Shown one piece after another: positions 13,995 through 17,905 of a DNA stretch of 17,905 nucleotides. Where the stretch lies: positions 1 through 17,905 of the forward strand of contig CAMLPZ010000053.1 of the NCBI GenBank assembly GCA_946482045.1, written 5' to 3'. Every line of letters starts with the position of its first letter. The stretch's first letter is position 1. Position numbers and translations under genes: made by a program. The notes beneath the pieces were generated by a model that had not been told where the DNA came from, searched no databases, and saw only the letters and a list, made by a program, of their open reading frames with translations. Source of the DNA: an uncultured Asticcacaulis sp. GTDB taxonomy: Bacteria; Pseudomonadota; Alphaproteobacteria; Caulobacterales; Caulobacteraceae.

Positions 13995-16706
13995 CTAATC
14001 CTTAAGCATCTTCTGTAAATTATAGATGACTTCCAATGCTTCCTTGGGACTTAGATCGTCAGGATTGATCGTCTTGACAAGAGCTTCCAGTTTCGATGGC
14101 GCCGATTTGACCGGCTCGGGTGCCGCACGTTCGAACGAAAACAGCGGCAGGTCATCGAGCCGGAGCTTCGTCTGGTTGTCTTCTTCAAGGCGTTGCAGGA
14201 TGTCGCGGGCGCGGTTGACGACGTGGCCCGGCATGCCGGCCAGGCGCGCCACCTGCACGCCATAGGAGCGGTCAGCGGCGCCCGGTCGGGCTTCGTGCAG
14301 GAAGATCAGCTCGCCATTGTGCTCGCGCGCTGTCAAGCTGATATTGCTGACGAACTTCAGCCGTTTATCAAGGGTCGACAACTCGTGATAATGGGTAGCG
14401 AACAGCGTCCGGCACTGGATGGCGTCGTGCAGATGCTCGGTGCATGACCAGGCGATCGCCAGGCCGTCATAAGTCGCGGTGCCGCGGCCGATTTCGTCTA
14501 GGATGACGAAGGACTGTGCCGTCGCCTGGGCCAGGATGGCGGCGGTTTCGACCATTTCCATCATAAAGGTCGAGCGGCCCTGCGCCAGATCGTCGCCGGC
14601 GCCGACGCGCGAGAACAGGCGATCGACGACGCCCAGGTGCATCGCCTTGGCCGGCACGAACAATCCGGCCTGGGCCATTATGATCAAAAGCGCGTTCTGG
14701 CGCAGATAGGTCGACTTACCGGCCATGTTCGGGCCGGTGACCAGGCTAAGTCTTGGCGCCGCCGCACCCGTGGCGTCGAGATCGACATCGTTGGGCGTAA
14801 ACGGCTTGCCCTGGGACTTGAGCACGGCACAGACGACCGGGTGACGGCCGCGTGAAATCTCAAGCCGCGACGAATGGTCGACCCTGGGGCGCACCGCTTC
14901 GAAGTCCTCTGCCCAGCAGGCATTGGCGACCGCGACATCCAAAGCGCAAATCGCGTCGTGAGCGGCCTGGACCTCGGCGGCCTGCTGGCGGACCTGTTCG
15001 CGCAAGTCCTCGAAGATTTCCATCTCGAGCGCCAGCGCCTGAGAGGCGGCGCGCTGGATGCGGGCATCGAGATCGACCAGTTCGGAGGTGACGAAGCGCA
15101 CCTGGTTGGCCAGGCTCTGGCGGTGGATAAACTGCTTCTGGCTGTCCTGGGCCTGCAACTGTTCGGCCAGCTTGGTCGAGAGTTCGATGAAATAGCCCAA
15201 CACATTGTTGTACTTGATGCGGATGGCGATGCCGGTCTCGGCCGCCAGCCGGCTTTCGAGCGCCAGGATGATCTGGCGGCTGTCGTCACGCAAACCGCGC
15301 GCTTCATCGAGTGCGGGGTGGAAGCCTTCGCGGATAAAGCCGCCGTCGCGCAGGGAAAGCGGCGGTTCCTCGACCAGCGCCCGTTCCAGCCGGTCGCGCA
15401 TGGCGCTTGTGCCCTGCGTCGGCACCAGGGCCGAGATAAACCCTTCGATTTCGGCGGGAACTGCCGGATCGATGACCGGGTTTTGTGTCGCATCATTCAG
15501 CACATGCGCCAGCGATTCTCCGATCGTCAGGGCCTGATGGATGATGCACAGGTCGCGCGGGCCGCCGCGGTTGAGGCTGAGGCGTGACAAGGCGCGCGCC
15601 TGGTCGCTCAAAGACCGCATCAGGTGGCGCAACTGTTCGCGGACGTCGCGCCTGGGCAGCAGCCATTCGACCGTATCGAGCCGGGCATTGATGGCGTCGG
15701 GATGATAGAGCGGCCGCGCCAGGCGCGACAGCAGGAGCCGCCCGCCCCCCGAAGTCACGGTGCAGTCGATCGCCTGGATCAGGCTACCTTCGCGCCGTCC
15801 GGTTTGCGTTCTGTCGATTTCCAGCGAGTTGCGCGTCGCGGCGTCGATCGACAGGTAGTGGGTTTGCAGCACGCGCACTGGCGGTTTCAGAACCGGCCGC
15901 TTGCCCGCCTGGGTCAGGTCGATATAGGCGGCGATCATGCCCAGCGCTGAAATCTCGGCCGGGCTGAAGGCGCCGAAACCATCGAGCGTCGAAACACCGT
16001 AAAGCTTGAGCAGGCGCTGCTCGCCGGCGGCCGGATCGCTCAATGAGCCCGGCTGAGGCTGGATAACGCCGCCGCACGATTTCAGCAGGGCATAAAGAAT
16101 TTCATCCTGCAGGATGCGGTCGGCGACCAGGCTTTCCGACGGACGCAATGCCGACAGGTGCGCGCTTAAGGATTCGGGCGCGATCTCCAAGCATTCGACA
16201 TCGCCGGTCGACAGCTCGACGCTGGCCAGCGCCATAACACCGCCCCGGCTCGACAGGGCCACCAGCCGGTTGGCACCGCGTGCCTCAAGCAGCGAGTCTT
16301 CGGTGATGGTGCCGGGCGTGATGACGCGCACCACGCCGCGCTTGACGACGGATTTCGAGCCGCGCTTCTTGGCCTCGGCCGGATCTTCCAGCTGTTCGCA
16401 GATGGCGACGCGATGACCCAGCCGGATCAGCTTGGCGACATAGGCGTCGACGGCGTGGACGGGCACGCCGGCCAGCGGGATATCCTCGTCCTTGTAGCGG
16501 CCGCGTTTTGTCAGCGCGAGCGACAGGGCCTGGGCGGCGGTGACGGCGTCTTCGAAGAACAGCTCGTAGAAATCGCCCATGCGGAACATGAGGATCGCGT
16601 CGGGATACTGCGCCTTGGTCTGGAGATACTGGGCCATGACGGGCGTGGCGCCTTCCAGGTCCAACGCGGCCGCGTCGGTGGTCAAATCGGTGGTGGCTGC
16701 GTTCAC
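13995..16706 (-). CDS. mutS: DNA mismatch repair ATPase MutS
   Basis: MutS binds base mismatches and small loops as a dimer and, with ATP, recruits MutL to start repair. The protein has 903 residues. The mismatch-binding Phe-x-Glu motif is in GDFYELF (Phe46, Glu48). The clamp and lever regions follow, with the usual YFIELS segment. The Walker A loop GPNMAGKST is at 658-666 (Lys664) and Walker B is FVILDEIGRGT (Asp737-Glu738). The ATHYHEL segment and the C-terminal helix-turn-helix (DDLSPKEALEVIYNLQKML) complete the protein. The start codon is GTG (16704-16706), with only a weak GGAT upstream. The next ATG is at codon 24 and lacks a ribosome site, so the GTG is preferred, giving a short variable N-terminal tail. 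It is the first gene of a mutS-glnD unit and diverges from the malic-enzyme gene. Confidence 0.96.
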   Translation of the reverse strand: MNAATTDLTTDAAALDLEGATPVMAQYLQTKAQYPDAILMFRMGDFYELFFEDAVTAAQALSLALTKRGRYKDEDIPLAGVPVHAVDAYVAKLIRLGHRVAICEQLEDPAEAKKRGSKSVVKRGVVRVITPGTITEDSLLEARGANRLVALSSRGGVMALASVELSTGDVECLEIAPESLSAHLSALRPSESLVADRILQDEILYALLKSCGGVIQPQPGSLSDPAAGEQRLLKLYGVSTLDGFGAFSPAEISALGMIAAYIDLTQAGKRPVLKPPVRVLQTHYLSIDAATRNSLEIDRTQTGRREGSLIQAIDCTVTSGGGRLLLSRLARPLYHPDAINARLDTVEWLLPRRDVREQLRHLMRSLSDQARALSRLSLNRGGPRDLCIIHQALTIGESLAHVLNDATQNPVIDPAVPAEIEGFISALVPTQGTSAMRDRLERALVEEPPLSLRDGGFIREGFHPALDEARGLRDDSRQIILALESRLAAETGIAIRIKYNNVLGYFIELSTKLAEQLQAQDSQKQFIHRQSLANQVRFVTSELVDLDARIQRAASQALALEMEIFEDLREQVRQQAAEVQAAHDAICALDVAVANACWAEDFEAVRPRVDHSSRLEISRGRHPVVCAVLKSQGKPFTPNDVDLDATGAAAPRLSLVTGPNMAGKSTYLRQNALLIIMAQAGLFVPAKAMHLGVVDRLFSRVGAGDDLAQGRSTFMMEMVETAAILAQATAQSFVILDEIGRGTATYDGLAIAWSCTEHLHDAIQCRTLFATHYHELSTLDKRLKFVSNISLTAREHNGELIFLHEARPGAADRSYGVQVARLAGMPGHVVNRARDILQRLEEDNQTKLRLDDLPLFSFERAAPEPVKSAPSKLEALVKTINPDDLSPKEALEVIYNLQKMLKD

Positions 16707-16795
16707 GAGCGCTTATCCAATTATGCGCTATGATAAAAGCAGCGCGGGAGGGTGGATAAGTTAATGGGTCTTAACGATTCCGCAAAGAAGCGATA

Positions 16796-16814
16796 TGCAC
16801 AAAAAGTGTGCACA
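16796..16814. repeat. TGTGCACA palindrome and overlapping inverted repeat
   Basis: TGCAC (16796-16800) is repeated in inverted form as GTGCA (16808-16812). The second arm lies within an 8-bp perfect palindrome, TGTGCACA (16807-16814). The location, between two divergent genes and about 90-110 bases upstream of the mutS start, fits a protein-binding site. No regulator can be named. Confidence 0.3.
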
Positions 16815-16853
16815 AGAGCTGTGGATTTCCTGACGGAAGGCTGATATGTCGAT

Positions 16854-16881
16854 TTGTCAGACAATTGATAAATAGTATACC
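16854..16881 (+). promoter_or_regulatory. Candidate sigma-70-like promoter for the malic-enzyme gene
   Basis: TTGTCA (16854-16859) and TATACC (16876-16881) are separated by 16 bases and resemble -35 and -10 boxes. The -35 box is also half of a perfect 11-bp dyad, TTGTC-A-GACAA (16854-16864), so a regulator could occlude it. The match to consensus is partial. If it is real, the leader to the ATG at 16992 is about 100 bases long. Confidence 0.35.
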
Positions 16882-16926
16882 ATCCTGGTGCGCTGGGATA
16901 GTGTATAGGATCATACGTGAATAATG

Positions 16927-16948
16927 CCCGGAACGCATTGCGTTCGGG
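16927..16948 (+). promoter_or_regulatory. Hairpin/dyad in the malic-enzyme leader
   Basis: GAACGCATTGCGTTC (16931-16945) is a perfect 15-bp dyad. CCC and GGG extend it across one bulged G, to 16927-16948. As RNA it is a 9-bp stem with an ATT loop. No U tract follows, so it is unlikely to be a terminator. It could be an operator or a leader structure. Confidence 0.4.
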
Positions 16949-16950
16949 TA

Positions 16951-16966
16951 ATGTGAGCGCTAACAT
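16951..16966. promoter_or_regulatory. LacI-family-like operator upstream of the malic-enzyme gene
   Basis: The 16 bases ATGTGAGCGCTAACAT form a palindrome with a single mismatched pair and a central AGCGCT. This is close to the layout bound by LacI/GalR-type repressors, which favour a central CG. It lies 25 bases before the malic-enzyme ATG and a few bases after a second dyad. This suggests carbon-source control of the gene. The bound protein is not identified. Confidence 0.45.
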
Positions 16967-16991
16967 AAATAAAAAAGACGCAGAAAACGAA

Positions 16992-17905
16992 ATGGCCAGC
17001 GAAAAACAGACCTTCAGCGACGACGAAGCGCTTCACCTCCACCAGTATCCTGTTCCCGGCAAGATCGCGCTTGCGCCCACAAAGCCGATGGCGACCCAGC
17101 GCGACCTGGCCCTGGCCTATTCGCCGGGCGTGGCCGTGCCGGTCCTGCGCATCGCCGAAAACCCCGACGCCGCCTATGACTACACCGCCAAGGGCAATAT
17201 GGTCGCGGTCATTTCCAACGGCACTGCCATCCTCGGCCTCGGTAACTTGGGCGCCCTGGCCTCCAAGCCGGTCATGGAAGGCAAGTCGGTTCTCTTCAAG
17301 CGCTTCGCCGATATCGACAGCTTCGATATCGAAGTCGCTACCCAAGACCCCGACGAGTTCATCACGGTCGTAAAGAACATCACCGGCGCGTTCGGTGGCA
17401 TCAACCTCGAGGACATCAAGTCCCCTGAGTGCTTCATCATCGAAGCGGCGCTCCAGGACATGGCCGACATCCCGGTCTTCCACGACGACCAGCACGGCAC
17501 GGCGATCATCTCGGCCGCCGGCCTTATCAATGCGCTGGAAATCACCGGCAAGCGTATCGAAGACGTCAAGGTCGTACTGTGCGGCGCCGGTGCGGCCGGC
17601 CTGTCGTCGCTGTCGCTGGTGAAGGCCCTTGGTGTCCGCAAGGAAAACACCACGGTCGTTGATATCCATGGCGTCGTCTATGAAGGCCGCACCATCGACA
17701 TGGACCAGTGGAAGTCCGTCCACGCCACCAAGACCACCAAGCGCACCCTGTCCGAAGCCATGGTCGGCGCCGATGTCTTTCTGGGTCTTTCGGCGCGGGG
17801 CGTGCTGACGCCCGACATGGTCGCCACCATGGCGCCCAATCCAATCATTTTCGCCATGGCCAATCCTGATCCGGAAATCACCCCGGAAGACGTGGCCAAG
17901 GTCCG
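16992..17905 (+). CDS. maeB: NAD(P)-dependent malic enzyme, N-terminal part (MaeB type)
   Basis: Malic enzyme oxidatively decarboxylates malate to pyruvate, yielding NADPH or NADH and linking the TCA cycle to gluconeogenesis. The first 304 residues are visible; the gene leaves the right edge. Catalytic Tyr43 lies in LAYSPGVAVP and the catalytic Lys92 in SKPVMEGK. Metal ligands lie in EDIKSP (Glu140-Asp141) and VFHDDQHGT (162-170). A Rossmann GAGAAG (198-203) binds the cofactor. The short N terminus and ATQRDLALAYSPG are typical of the large MaeB form, which carries a C-terminal phosphotransacetylase-like domain that lies beyond this window. The ATG at 16992 gives the usual N terminus but has no clear ribosome site. 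The frame is open upstream to a GTG at 16917 that has AGGA six bases before it, so a 25-residue longer form is possible. Confidence 0.93.
   Translation, partial: MASEKQTFSDDEALHLHQYPVPGKIALAPTKPMATQRDLALAYSPGVAVPVLRIAENPDAAYDYTAKGNMVAVISNGTAILGLGNLGALASKPVMEGKSVLFKRFADIDSFDIEVATQDPDEFITVVKNITGAFGGINLEDIKSPECFIIEAALQDMADIPVFHDDQHGTAIISAAGLINALEITGKRIEDVKVVLCGAGAAGLSSLSLVKALGVRKENTTVVDIHGVVYEGRTIDMDQWKSVHATKTTKRTLSEAMVGADVFLGLSARGVLTPDMVATMAPNPIIFAMANPDPEITPEDVAKV

Noticed and set aside
12986..14005. Plus-strand open frame opposite the 5' half of glnD (339 codons)
   Set aside because: It is a shadow of GlnD, whose nucleotidyltransferase signature lies on the other strand. No ribosome site or motif supports it.
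16721..16966. Small 81-codon minus-strand open frame in the mutS-maeB gap
   Set aside because: It covers promoter and operator-like sequence, has no convincing ribosome site or hydropathy pattern, and would overlap the divergent control region.
1..17905. CRISPR array, prophage, transposon or toxin-antitoxin system
   Set aside because: No spaced direct repeats, integrase, transposase, phage gene, tRNA or small paired toxin/antitoxin genes were seen. The space is filled by recognisable metabolic and housekeeping genes.

Overview
The window is high-GC, dense bacterial DNA. Gene order and protein style point to an alphaproteobacterium, probably Caulobacteraceae (an Asticcacaulis- or Caulobacter-like organism). 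This rests on the trpF-trpB-trpA-accD run, the maeB / mutS-glnD arrangement and an AccD without its zinc finger. The assignment is made from recognition only; no database was searched.

Layout. (1) 1-4532, all minus strand: the start of a secreted TraB/GumN-family protein, a small four-helix membrane protein, then accD, trpA, trpB and trpF. Transcription runs from trpF to accD and probably ends at a hairpin touching the accD stop codon. (2) 4533-4657: an AT-rich divergent control region. (3) 4658-11113, all plus strand: two glucokinase-family paralogues, a GH130 mannosylglucose phosphorylase, a cellobiose/mannobiose 2-epimerase and a large sodium:solute symporter. (4) 11114-16706, minus strand: glnD and mutS. 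The glnD stop codon directly abuts the symporter stop codon. (5) 16707-16991: a divergent control region with several dyads. (6) 16992 to the end, plus strand: the start of a MaeB-type malic enzyme.

How the genes work together. The trp genes supply the last three steps of tryptophan synthesis, and accD supplies one carboxyltransferase subunit of acetyl-CoA carboxylase. The plus-strand block reads as an intracellular pathway for beta-1,4-mannobiose. The symporter would import the disaccharide and the epimerase would turn mannobiose into mannosyl-glucose. The GH130 enzyme would phosphorolyse this to mannose-1-phosphate plus glucose, and a glucokinase would phosphorylate the glucose. No mannanase, outer-membrane receptor, phosphomannomutase or regulator gene is in the window, so the pathway is only partly visible.

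The most unusual content is the pair of glucokinase-like proteins. Both have lost the glycine/threonine phosphate-binding loops, and the second also has Asn in place of the catalytic Asp. They may be atypical kinases, or one may be a sugar-sensing pseudokinase. Other points are the zinc-finger-less AccD, a TraB/GumN protein lacking the first GxxH histidine, candidate operators upstream of the glucokinase and malic-enzyme genes, and the zero-gap convergent gene end.
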